Assembly: GCF_029360805.1 (NCBI RefSeq)
Contig: NZ_JARKNC010000010.1
Span: 124,001 to 188,000, forward strand
Origin: Daejeonella sp. JGW-45
GTDB taxonomy: Bacteria > Bacteroidota > Bacteroidia > Sphingobacteriales > Sphingobacteriaceae
Direction of reading: 5' to 3'
DNA length: 64,000 bases
Shown: positions 42,826 to 51,600 of the stretch, in pieces
Position numbering within the stretch: position 1 is the stretch's first letter
How the letters are laid out: the number at the start of each line of letters is the position of its first letter
Position numbers and translations under genes: made by a program
Notes under the pieces: generated by a model
What the model saw: the letters and a program-made list of their open reading frames with translations, nothing else
Databases searched by the model: none
Told to the model about the DNA's origin: nothing

Positions 42826-44055
42826 TTGAACACTTCCTATTACATAGCTAAGAGGTATCTTTTTTCAAAAAAGTCAGTTAACGCAATAAATTTCATATCC
42901 GGAATTTCAATGCTGGGCGTATTTGTGGGGAGTGCCGCGCTCATTATTATCCTGTCAGTATTTAACGGATTCGAGACGATTGTACTTTCGATGTACAATA
43001 CATTCAGCCCAGAGTTAAGAATTGAAGCCACCAAGGGTAAAACATTTGATTCTTCAGAGGCCCGCTTTCTTATTCTCAAAAATGACAACCGGGTCGAAAA
43101 TTACACCGAGGTATTGCAGGAAAAAGCACTCGTCCGATATGGGAAGAGCCAGTCGATCGCGCTTGTTAAAGGAGTTGGAGAGGGATATATGGAGGGTCGG
43201 GCTAACCTGGATTCGGCAATGTCAAGCGGGAGCTTCACGCTTGGAAACGGCGATGAAGATATGGCCGTGATAGGCTCTGCCATACAGAATTACCTTTCCG
43301 TTAATCTTAATGACGAATTCCGGAGCCTCGATATTTATTCGCCAAGGAAAGGTGCTGCCGGTTCGATGAATCCTGCTGACGAGTTCAATGTGATGTCTAT
43401 TCATCCCTCAGGAGTTTTTTCGGTTCAGCAGGAATTTGATAATATGATAGTGGTTCCACTTCGTTTTGCCCGCACCTTATTGGGTGAGGATAAGCGTGTA
43501 TCACAGATAGAAATTAACACCAAAGCCGGCGTGTCTATAAACAGCTTCCAAAACGAGGTCAGTAAAACTCTGGGCAAGGATTTCGTGGTTAAAAACAGAA
43601 GCCAGCAAAATCAGCTTTTATATAAGATATTGAATTCGGAAAAATGGGCGATATTTTTGATCCTGACGTTCGTGCTCATCATTGCAATCTTTAATATTAT
43701 AGGGTCCTTAACAATGCTGGTGATCGACAAAAAAAAGGATATCGCTATTCTTAGTGGTTTAGGAGCCGATAATTTCCTGATACGTGGGATATTCTTTATA
43801 GAGGGAATGATGATCTCTATGATAGGGTGCGTTTTGGGAATGGTGGCCGGTTTAATATTTTGCGTTCTCCAGCAACAACTCGGATTTATAAAAATGGCGG
43901 GTGCTAATCTGTTGATCGATTCGTATCCGGTTGGACTAAAAGCAAGTGATTTTATCCTGGTATTCGGAACTGTCTTGCTTGTTTCACTCATAGCCTCGTT
44001 CATCTCATCCAGGCTTAGTGTCAAAAATATGCGAAGTCTTCGGGACGATCTATAA
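42826..44055 (+). CDS. LolC/E-type ABC permease (FtsX/MacB fold)
   Basis: 409 aa, TTG start. Four membrane segments: one near the N-terminus (GISMLGVFVGSAALIIILSVF), then a periplasmic MacB-PCD domain (residues about 50-270), then three at the C-terminus (FLILTFVLIIAIFNIIGSL, GMMISMIGCVLGMVAGLIF, and ILVFGTVLLVSLIASFI). This is the layout of lipoprotein-releasing LolC/LolE. The ATPase LolD is not nearby. Expected role is extraction of lipoproteins from the inner membrane. It overlaps the convergent heptose epimerase gene by six bases. Confidence 0.9.
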   Translation: MNTSYYIAKRYLFSKKSVNAINFISGISMLGVFVGSAALIIILSVFNGFETIVLSMYNTFSPELRIEATKGKTFDSSEARFLILKNDNRVENYTEVLQEKALVRYGKSQSIALVKGVGEGYMEGRANLDSAMSSGSFTLGNGDEDMAVIGSAIQNYLSVNLNDEFRSLDIYSPRKGAAGSMNPADEFNVMSIHPSGVFSVQQEFDNMIVVPLRFARTLLGEDKRVSQIEINTKAGVSINSFQNEVSKTLGKDFVVKNRSQQNQLLYKILNSEKWAIFLILTFVLIIAIFNIIGSLTMLVIDKKKDIAILSGLGADNFLIRGIFFIEGMMISMIGCVLGMVAGLIFCVLQQQLGFIKMAGANLLIDSYPVGLKASDFILVFGTVLLVSLIASFISSRLSVKNMRSLRDDL

Positions 44056-45015
44056 ATAACTGCCTTTGGAAAGATAATTCTTAACGTAATCAGCCACGCC
44101 TTCCTCAAGTGTGTGAAATGGTTTCGGATAACCTATGGATCTTAATTTCTCCATACTAGCTTCGGTAAAGTATTGATATTTTTCGCGAATATCTTCAGGG
44201 GTTGGAATGAAAGAAATATCTACTGGTCGCTCCAGGGCTTTGAAAGTATTCTTAGCGAGATCAAGAAACGTCCGTGCGCTACCTGATCCCAGGTTGTATA
44301 CTCCAGAATCCTTGCGGTGATGCATCAGGAAATATAAGACATCTATAACATCCTTTACATAAACGAAATCGCGCATTTGTTCGCCATCCCTGAAGTCGGG
44401 ATGATGCGACTGAAACAGCTTCATTGTGCCAGTGTTTTTAATCTGATTGAAAGTATGAAATATCACGGAGGCCATGCGACCTTTATGGTATTCGTTGGGT
44501 CCGTATACGTTGAAGAATTTTAATCCGGCCCAGAAATAGGGTTTTTTTTCCTGAACTAACGCCCATTTGTCAAATTCGTTCTTTGAATCGCCATAAGGGT
44601 TCAACGGCTTTAACAGGGGTATCTTGTTTTCGTCATCATCATAGCCGTGTTCGCCGAGACCGTAGGTGGCTGCTGAAGACGCATAAACTAAAGGCAGGCC
44701 AAATTCGACGCAGATATTCCAGACCTCTTTTGTATAATTAAGATTTAAGCGATCAAATAGTTCGACGTCTGTTTCGGTAGTATCCGTGCGCGCACCGATG
44801 TGAAATACAAATTGTACAAGCAGTTGATTTCGCCTGAGCCATTCCGGGAAGTCATCCCGGTGGACTTGACCGGAGTATCGTTTGCCTTCAAAATTTTTAT
44901 TTTTTCCTGGATTTGAAAAATCGTCTACTAATATTACATCATAAAATCCCTCATCGTTTAGTTTTTGGACTAAACAACTGCCTATAAAACCCGCAGCACC
45001 AGTTACTATGATCAT
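44050..45015 (-). CDS. hldD: ADP-L-glycero-D-manno-heptose 6-epimerase
   Basis: 321 aa short-chain dehydrogenase that epimerises ADP-D,D-heptose to ADP-L,D-heptose for lipopolysaccharide core. Glycine-rich cofactor motif GAAGFIGSCL (6-15), catalytic Ser/Tyr/Lys with the YGDSK motif, and family-typical FHIGARTDTTETD and KGRMASVIFH stretches. It follows mqnD by 18 bases, but a perfect -7 box (45037-45044) within the end of mqnD may also give it its own transcript. Confidence 0.95.
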   Translation of the reverse strand: MIIVTGAAGFIGSCLVQKLNDEGFYDVILVDDFSNPGKNKNFEGKRYSGQVHRDDFPEWLRRNQLLVQFVFHIGARTDTTETDVELFDRLNLNYTKEVWNICVEFGLPLVYASSAATYGLGEHGYDDDENKIPLLKPLNPYGDSKNEFDKWALVQEKKPYFWAGLKFFNVYGPNEYHKGRMASVIFHTFNQIKNTGTMKLFQSHHPDFRDGEQMRDFVYVKDVIDVLYFLMHHRKDSGVYNLGSGSARTFLDLAKNTFKALERPVDISFIPTPEDIREKYQYFTEASMEKLRSIGYPKPFHTLEEGVADYVKNYLSKGSYL

Positions 45016-45033
45016 TTCAAAATGATTAAATAA

Positions 45034-45885
45034 TTACAAAAATAAACTTTGTTTAGTTTCAGGAATGATCCCCTTCTTTAAGGCTTCGCTGAAGAATATT
45101 CCCACCGCCCTGCGTCCTTCATCGCCCAGATCTACGGAATACTTATTGACATATAATTCAATATGCTTGTACATTACCTCTGTACTCATTTCCTGTGCGT
45201 GTGAACGGATGAATTCAAGGCCTGAGAGAGGATTTTTTATTGCAAATCTGACGCTCCGCTGAATAATACGATTTACTTTCTCTTTAACTTCTCCAGGAAG
45301 TGACCTTTTGATCATGATACCACCTAACGGGATAGGAGCAGACGTAAGTTTCTCCCAATATTCTCCCAGATCTATAATTTTTAACAAGCCCTTGGATTCG
45401 TAGGTGAAGCGATTCTCATGAATAATAACTCCCAGGTCGATATTCCTGTTTAACAAGGCTTGTTCAATATCCGAGAATTTCATTTCAACCTTATTTATTG
45501 CTTCCGGAAAGGCCAGACTGAGCAGGAAATTAGCTGTAGTATATTTTCCCGGAATTCCAATTTTTAGTTCCTTGATGTGCGAGCTGAAATTTTCAATACC
45601 TTCCTGTAAAAAGGACGGATTGTCGCAGATCAGGAGCGGACCCACACCAAAACCTAAGGCACTTCCGGCATGCAGCAAAACGTAATTTTCCGTAAGATAT
45701 GCGTACGCATGATAACTCAACTTTGTAACATCCAGCTCGGTTCTAAATGCTTTCTGGTTGAGTGTTTCCACGTCTTCGTATGAGACATCAAAAGTAAGGC
45801 CCTCGGTATCGACTTTTTGATGGATCATCGCATCAAAAATAAAGGTGTCGTTCGGACAGGGTGAAAATCCCAGGCTTAGCTTCAT
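45034..45885 (-). CDS. mqnD: 1,4-dihydroxy-6-naphthoate synthase (futalosine pathway)
   Basis: 283 aa periplasmic-binding-protein-like enzyme that converts cyclic dehypoxanthinyl futalosine to 1,4-dihydroxy-6-naphthoate for menaquinone. The N-terminus GFSPCPNDTFIFDAMIH is diagnostic; later DLGVIIHENRFTYESKGL and the catalytic His region agree. It overlaps mqnB by four bases. Its presence means the organism makes menaquinone by the futalosine route and not by the classical MenBCDEF route, unless both exist. Confidence 0.95.
   Translation of the reverse strand: MKLSLGFSPCPNDTFIFDAMIHQKVDTEGLTFDVSYEDVETLNQKAFRTELDVTKLSYHAYAYLTENYVLLHAGSALGFGVGPLLICDNPSFLQEGIENFSSHIKELKIGIPGKYTTANFLLSLAFPEAINKVEMKFSDIEQALLNRNIDLGVIIHENRFTYESKGLLKIIDLGEYWEKLTSAPIPLGGIMIKRSLPGEVKEKVNRIIQRSVRFAIKNPLSGLEFIRSHAQEMSTEVMYKHIELYVNKYSVDLGDEGRRAVGIFFSEALKKGIIPETKQSLFL
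45037..45044 (-). promoter_or_regulatory. Candidate internal -7 box (TATTTTTG) for hldD
   Basis: Perfect TAnnTTTG on the minus strand, 22 bases before the hldD start, lying within the last codons of mqnD (encoding the terminal Leu-Phe-Leu). It could be chance, since it falls in coding sequence. Confidence 0.3.
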
Positions 45886-46520
45886 TTTTCTAACAGATCA
45901 ATAATTGTTTCGTTGAGGTTCTTCACCGCAAGGCCAATATTCCATTTTTCATGGTTTCTACGCTCTACGTAATTGGATATGGCTCGTATCTGTATGCCCG
46001 GAATACCGCACTGTTCACAGGCATACAAGAAAGCGGCGCCTTCCATGCTTTCAATTTGCGGGCTAAAACGTGCTATAGCTTTTGCTATGGAGAATTCGTT
46101 ACCGTGCACCTTATTAACAGTAATCGCGTTCACCTCCCGCAGGCCCCCGGTTGCCAGGCCAGGATGCGGATGAGACACTTGTGAGCTTATTCCAAGACCA
46201 AGATGATCAAATGAGATAAATTCATCGCCATCCTCAGCGCCCAGTTCAGCAAAAGTGTCTGTTTTGACTAAGCATACTTCGCCAAGTTCTAAATTAAAGT
46301 CGAAGCTACCGGCAATGCCAATATTTATTGCAAGATCATAAGTTTGCATTGTCAGGTGTTTGCCCATAGCGTATGCAGTGGGCACCATTCCTGCTCCTGT
46401 AATAAGAACGTTTGCGGAATGCTTCCCGATATTCGTAGTCTCACTTTCGCTGTTAATTTTAAAGGCCGACAAAAGTGGCTGGATCTCGGGTGCGGTAGCA
46501 GCAACAAGCAATAGCTTCAT
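45882..46520 (-). CDS. mqnB: Futalosine hydrolase
   Basis: 212 aa nucleosidase of the phosphorylase/MTAN fold that cleaves futalosine to dehypoxanthinyl futalosine and hypoxanthine. Signatures are the N-terminal LLVAATAPEIQPLL, GAGMVPTAYAMGKHL, INIGIAGSF and the C-terminal SMEGAAFLYACEQCGIPGIQIRAISNYV, with the catalytic Glu in SMEGAA and Asn in SNYV. First gene of the mqnB-mqnD pair. Confidence 0.95.
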   Translation of the reverse strand: MKLLLVAATAPEIQPLLSAFKINSESETTNIGKHSANVLITGAGMVPTAYAMGKHLTMQTYDLAINIGIAGSFDFNLELGEVCLVKTDTFAELGAEDGDEFISFDHLGLGISSQVSHPHPGLATGGLREVNAITVNKVHGNEFSIAKAIARFSPQIESMEGAAFLYACEQCGIPGIQIRAISNYVERRNHEKWNIGLAVKNLNETIIDLLEK

Positions 46521-46524
46521 TATC

Positions 46525-46532
46525 CAAAGTTA
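46525..46532 (-). promoter_or_regulatory. Candidate -7 box (TAACTTTG) for mqnB
   Basis: Perfect TAnnTTTG on the minus strand only five bases before the ATG at 46520, implying a leaderless or near-leaderless transcript; a divergent box for the pterin synthase lies 44 bases away. Confidence 0.4.
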
Positions 46533-46575
46533 CGCAAATCGCTTAATTTGTACTTAAGTCAAGTTTTACTTTAAG

Positions 46576-46583
46576 TATATTTG
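46576..46583 (+). promoter_or_regulatory. Candidate -7 box (TATATTTG) for the pterin synthase gene
   Basis: Perfect TAnnTTTG, 19 bases before the ATG at 46602, in the 81-base divergent gap with mqnB. Confidence 0.5.
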
Positions 46584-46601
46584 CATTTTAATTTAGTGAA
46601 A

Positions 46602-47015
46602 ATGATTTACATTACGCGGAGAGAGAGATTTAACGCAGCACATAAGTTATTCCGTGAAGACTGGAGTGACCAAAAAAACCTGGAAACATTTGGAAAATGT
46701 TCGAATCCGAACTGGCATGGACATAACTATGAATTGTTCGTCACCGTTAAAGGCGAGATAAATCCGGAAACGGGTTTTGTTGTGGACCTGAAAGAACTGA
46801 AAACTATTATAACCTCATACGTTACAAGCGAACTTGATCATAAAAACATTAACCTGGACGTAAGTTTTATGAAAGGCAAGCTAGCTTCTACCGAGATCCT
46901 TGCCGTTACAATTTTCGAAAGGCTTAAGCCATATATTGAGAAGCAGGGTGCGCAATTGCACAGCGTAAAGTTGTTTGAAACTGAGAATAACTCGGTAGAG
47001 TACTTTGGAGGATAA
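46602..47015 (+). CDS. 6-pyruvoyl-tetrahydropterin synthase family protein, C-x5-HGH type
   Basis: 137 aa from MIYITRRERF (46602); the longer start upstream adds seven residues outside the fold. Zinc ligands are His14 (AAHKLF), His39 and His41 (HGH), and the catalytic Cys33 lies in GKCSNPNWHGHNYEL. Six-carboxytetrahydropterin synthase QueD usually has C-x3-HGH, while eukaryote-type PTPS has C-x5-HGH; this protein has C33-x5-H39, so I favour a tetrahydrobiopterin-like route over queuosine. It starts the group with folE, which supplies its substrate dihydroneopterin triphosphate. Substrate assignment is inferred. Confidence 0.88.
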   Translation: MIYITRRERFNAAHKLFREDWSDQKNLETFGKCSNPNWHGHNYELFVTVKGEINPETGFVVDLKELKTIITSYVTSELDHKNINLDVSFMKGKLASTEILAVTIFERLKPYIEKQGAQLHSVKLFETENNSVEYFGG

Positions 47016-47025
47016 AAGATAAAGC

Positions 47026-47658
47026 ATGGATCAGAAGCAAGACATCAACGAGGAACAGATCGACGGTTATGTAAAGATCGATAGGTACGACCAGGCGAAG
47101 ATTGAAAGGATAGCATCCCATTACGAATCGATCCTGAGCGATCTCGGGGAAGATCCCTCTCGCGAAGGTCTTTTAAAAACTCCTGAACGAGTGGCTAAGG
47201 CCCTTCAATACCTCACCCATGGATACGATGCTAAACCAGAGGAAATCCTTCGATCAGCGATGTTCCGGGAGGATTACAGCCAGATGGTAGTAGTGAAAGA
47301 CATCGAGGTTTTTTCTATGTGCGAGCACCATATGTTACCTTTTTTCGGTAAAGCACACATTGCATATATTCCGAATGGGCATATAGTAGGATTAAGTAAG
47401 CTTCCACGCGTAGTCGATTCGTTCGCCCGGCGCCTGCAGGTTCAGGAGCGCCTTACCAACGAGATCCGGGATTGTATTCAAAATACCCTGAAACCGGCGG
47501 GAGTGGCTGTTGTTATCGAGTGTAAACACTTGTGTATGTCTATGAGAGGAGTCCAAAAACAAAATTCGGTAACGACTACTTCGGCGTTTACAGGCGAATT
47601 TGTCAATGAGACAACTCGCAGTGAATTTTTAAAACTAATAGCATCAAACCTTAACTAA
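47026..47658 (+). CDS. folE: GTP cyclohydrolase I
   Basis: 210 aa FolE converting GTP to 7,8-dihydroneopterin triphosphate, the first step to folate, tetrahydrobiopterin or queuosine. Zinc ligands Cys99, His102 and Cys170 are present ([10 protein letters not shown] and KHLCMSMRG), as are [11 protein letters not shown] and the active-site ERLTNEI helix. It is ten bases after the pterin synthase gene and 15 bases before fabD. Because zinc-dependent FolE is present here, a FolE2-type back-up would have to be elsewhere. Confidence 0.96.
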   Translation: MDQKQDINEEQIDGYVKIDRYDQAKIERIASHYESILSDLGEDPSREGLLKTPERVAKALQYLTHGYDAKPEEILRSAMFREDYSQMVVVKDIEVFSMCEHHMLPFFGKAHIAYIPNGHIVGLSKLPRVVDSFARRLQVQERLTNEIRDCIQNTLKPAGVAVVIECKHLCMSMRGVQKQNSVTTTSAFTGEFVNETTRSEFLKLIASNLN

Positions 47659-47673
47659 AACCAAACTTTATCT

Positions 47674-48558
47674 ATGAAGTCATATTTGTTTCCGGGACAG
47701 GGAGCCCAGTTCGTTGGGATGGGCAAAGATCTTTACGACCATTCTGAAAAGGCAAAGGATTTATTTGAAAAGGCTAATGAAATATTGGAGTTTCGGATTA
47801 CCGATGTTATGTTTGGGGGAACTGACGAGGACCTCAAACGAACAAACGTTACTCAGCCGGCCATTTTTCTTCATTCGGTGATCCTTGCAAAAGAACTTGG
47901 TAATGATTTTCAGCCTGATATGGTTGCGGGACATTCGCTTGGTGAATTTTCTGCGCTCGTTGCAGCTGGTGCCTTATCTTTTGAAGATGGACTTCGCCTG
48001 GTAGCTGCCCGTGCAAATGCAATGCAAAAGGCTTGTGAGATCAGGCCTTCAACAATGGCCGCTATTCTTGGTCTCGACGATTTTACTGTCGAAGATATAT
48101 GCCAGCGCGTCAGTGATATTGTCGTTCCGGCCAATTACAACTGTCCGGGACAGCTTGTTATTTCCGGAACCATTGAAGGAGTAGATAAAGCATGTGAACT
48201 GTTAACTCAGGCAGGGGCTAAACGGGCTATAAAATTGAATGTTGGCGGCGCTTTTCATTCTCCCCTGATGGAGGCTGCGAGGGTTGAACTTCAAGCCGCC
48301 ATAGAAGCTACATACTTCAACGAACCAGTTTGTTCTGTTTATCAGAATATTGATGCCAAGCCCTATAAGGATGTGGCAAGCATTAAGCACAATCTTATTA
48401 GCCAGTTAACCGGAGCGGTAAGATGGACACAAACCGTTGAAAGAATGCTGCAGGACGGTGCCACGTCTTTTACTGAGGTTGGCCCCGGTAATGTTTTACA
48501 AGGTTTGGTCAAAAAGGTTGATCGTACTGTCGAAACATCGAGCGCATCTCTCAGTTAG
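47674..48558 (+). CDS. fabD: Malonyl-CoA:ACP transacylase
   Basis: 294 aa enzyme that moves malonyl from CoA to acyl carrier protein for fatty acid synthesis. N-terminal FPGQGAQFVGMG, nucleophile Ser88 in GHSLGEFSAL, and catalytic His195 in GGAFHSPLM are all intact. The gene follows folE by 15 bases and ends before a hairpin terminator at 48575-48595. No other fatty acid genes are adjacent. Confidence 0.96.
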   Translation: MKSYLFPGQGAQFVGMGKDLYDHSEKAKDLFEKANEILEFRITDVMFGGTDEDLKRTNVTQPAIFLHSVILAKELGNDFQPDMVAGHSLGEFSALVAAGALSFEDGLRLVAARANAMQKACEIRPSTMAAILGLDDFTVEDICQRVSDIVVPANYNCPGQLVISGTIEGVDKACELLTQAGAKRAIKLNVGGAFHSPLMEAARVELQAAIEATYFNEPVCSVYQNIDAKPYKDVASIKHNLISQLTGAVRWTQTVERMLQDGATSFTEVGPGNVLQGLVKKVDRTVETSSASLS

Positions 48559-48574
48559 ATTTATAATATAGCAA

Positions 48575-48595
48575 GAGGCACAGTCTTTGTGCCTC
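48575..48595 (+). terminator. Terminator after fabD
   Basis: GAGGCACA (48575-48582) pairs with TGTGCCTC (48588-48595), five-base loop, followed by a moderately T-rich tail. It separates fabD from the large kinase. Confidence 0.7.
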
Positions 48596-48625
48596 CTGGT
48601 CTTTATATGATTTTTACTAAATCGA

Positions 48626-51600
48626 TTGTCTTTGAGCGGAAATTTTAAGATTCGTTTACTCTTATTAATGCTGGCAATAGGCTTTGCATGCACCGCTTTG
48701 ACAATAGGTTTTACGATTAATAAACGAGAGATCCTTCAACTCGATGCTCAGAAACTAGAGAGCCGGCTTCAGGAAAAGGAATCATATGTCAGGCAGTTTA
48801 TTAGTAATCCTGCTATCACTGATTCTCTTAAAAACATCACAAAGAATGAAGCATGGGCCGAGCACCTGATTTCTGAAATAGGTCTTAAGAAGAATATATA
48901 CGTCCAGACATTTGAAAATGGTCATCTAACGTTCTGGAACAGTATAAAAGTTGTCCTCGAGACAGACAGTCTTCTAAAGGAGGGGTCAACATTTATTCCG
49001 TGGGAAAACGGTTATTACGAAGCGGTTAAAAAATCCTGGGGTACCTTCTCCGTGGTGTGCTTTATCCCGGTGATGGCGCGGTACCCCTATCAAAATGAAT
49101 ATCTTAGGAATGAATTTTCCAGGGAGCTTATTTCAACGAATAATCTCGATATAGCCTCCTTAAGTGACAGAGAGGTTTTTAACATCCGGAATATCGATGG
49201 TAAATATCTTTTTTCGGTAAAGCTCAGGCCCAGCGTCACAGACACATTTTACATTTCCCTCGAATTATGGATGTGGGTGCTATCGGCGATATTTACGTTC
49301 ATCTTCGTGACCCATTTATGTGTTTCTATTGCTAACAGGGGCTATGTCCGGTTAGCGGCTCTTCTACTGATAGTGTGCTTTCTGGTATTCAGGCTATTGG
49401 ATCTGGAGTTCAGATGGTTCGCCAACCACTTCGATATCGAGATTTTTAACCCAAAGCATTATGCGTCTAATTATTTTTTCCCCTCAATAGGCGAACTTTT
49501 AATAAATGTCCTTGCTCTAACCTGGGTATTATCTTTTATTCATTCTTATCGTTTCCAACTCTTCAAAACCGAAAAGCCTTTGGGCAAACTTCAGAGTTCC
49601 GTTATTTTCATAATAACGGGCTTAATTGTTTGTTCATTAGCTGTTGCTACGAATGAAGTGTTTTTCGGGCTTGTAACCAATTCCAGTATCAGTTTTGACG
49701 TGACAAATGTCCTGAACTCCAATTGGCTCAGTTGGCTAGGCATTGTCATTTTTTGCTTTGCAATTTTCAATCTATATCTCATAATTGACTCAGCAATTGT
49801 TGTTTCAGATACTTTAAATCTCAGTAATCAGGATCGCCTTCTGATGTTCTCAGGTGGGCTGTTTGTGGTTTTTATCGATCGGCTGTTCTTTTCTGATTTT
49901 ACAATTTTCTTTCTCATTTTTGCTGTACTCCTCCTCGTCTCAGCCTGGTCCTATTACCGTTATGACCGAAAGTTTAATCCCGGAGCTTTTATAGTTTGCC
50001 TTGTGATATTTGCGGTTATTGGCTCGTTAAAACTTTCGAGATTTCAGTTTTTAAAAGAACGCGAAAACAGGAAGCTTCTTGCTGCCAAATTAGAATCTTC
50101 AGGCGATCCAAATGCCGTACTGCTCTTTTTTAATATTGAGAAAGAGATCCTGGGAGATAAGTTTGTAATAGATTATTTTGAGAATCCCCTGGCAAGTCAT
50201 AGCGCGTTAAATAACCGTCTTGCTAAACTATATATGGCGGGCTATTTATCTCGCTACGATTTTCAATCTTATGAATATGACAAACAAGGTAAGCTGTTTA
50301 AAGGCGATGGTGGTACAGCGCTGACAAGTTTTAAAAATCTTGTATTAAAGGGTTCGGTAAAGGTTTCAGAATATTTCTATAGAAAAAATAACACTTTCGG
50401 TTTCCAACATTATTTTGCTTTATTACCTGTAAGAGATAGCTCGGAGGTTTTGGGGACTCTTGTCCTGGAGCTGACGTCAAAGCGGCTCGAGCAGATGGGT
50501 GCTTTTCCGGAGTTGCTGGTAGATGGAAAAATTATTGAGGACGTGCAGCTTAAGGATTATTCATTTGCCTATTATAATGACGGCCGTCTGTTAAACCAGC
50601 AGGGAAAGTATGTTTACAATCTCCAGAATTACGATTTTAAGGGTAAAATTAAAGATTTTGTTTTCGTTAATAATGTTGAAGGCGGAAAGGAATACAATCA
50701 CTTAATTTATCAGCCAAATCAGCGGAAGCTTATTGTTGTCAGTAAAGAAGTAAGCAGTCTGTTAACACAGTTGGCTTCAGGCTCATTCATATTTCTGGTA
50801 CTGCTATTTTTTGCCGTTCTGGTTTACCTTCTTCATTGGCTTTGGTACAGTGTCCATAACTATAACCTTAGCTTCCGGAACTTCCGGTGGAAATATCTCA
50901 TTACAACAAACAGGGTGCTTTATAAAACCAGGATTCAATTTTCAATGGTTTTTGCAGTTGTCGTGACCTTGCTTGTTACAGGATTAATTACTTTCTATAA
51001 CATAAGTAAGCAGTATCGTGAACAACAGGAAGAAACGGTATTAGACAAGATCAATAAAATTTCTGAGGGATTTAATAAGCAATTAGCTGCTACTGATGTG
51101 CTTGCTATCAACGAGCAGGCCGAAGTAGCATTTAATACTTTTGCCGATGTAAATGGGGCCGATCTTAGTCTTTATGATCTTAACGGAGGGTTGATCCACT
51201 CGACTCAGCCAAAGATATATGAGAATGGCCTGGTTGCCAGAAAGATGAACGCCTTATCTTACTTGTACCTGGACAGACTGCAAAAATCGGAATATATCAA
51301 TACTGAACAGATTGGTGATCTGTCCTACCTGGCGGCCTATGTTCCATTAAGAAATAATAAAAATGAGCCTATAGCGTACCTCGGCCTGCCGTATTTTTCT
51401 AATGAACGAGATTACGAGGACCGGATCGGACTATTTCTCAATGCGATCATAAATGTATATGCACTCGTTTTTGTAGCCATTGGCTTCTTCGCGGTGTTCG
51501 TTGCAAATCGTATTACAGGCCCGCTCACACTTATCCAGAAGAGCCTGAGTGAAACCAAGATAGGGAGAAAAAATGAACCCATTTCCTGGAAAAGAAATGA

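Noticed and set aside
46602-47015. Naming the pterin synthase queD
   Set aside because: Spacing between catalytic Cys and HGH is five residues, not three; the symbol was left empty.
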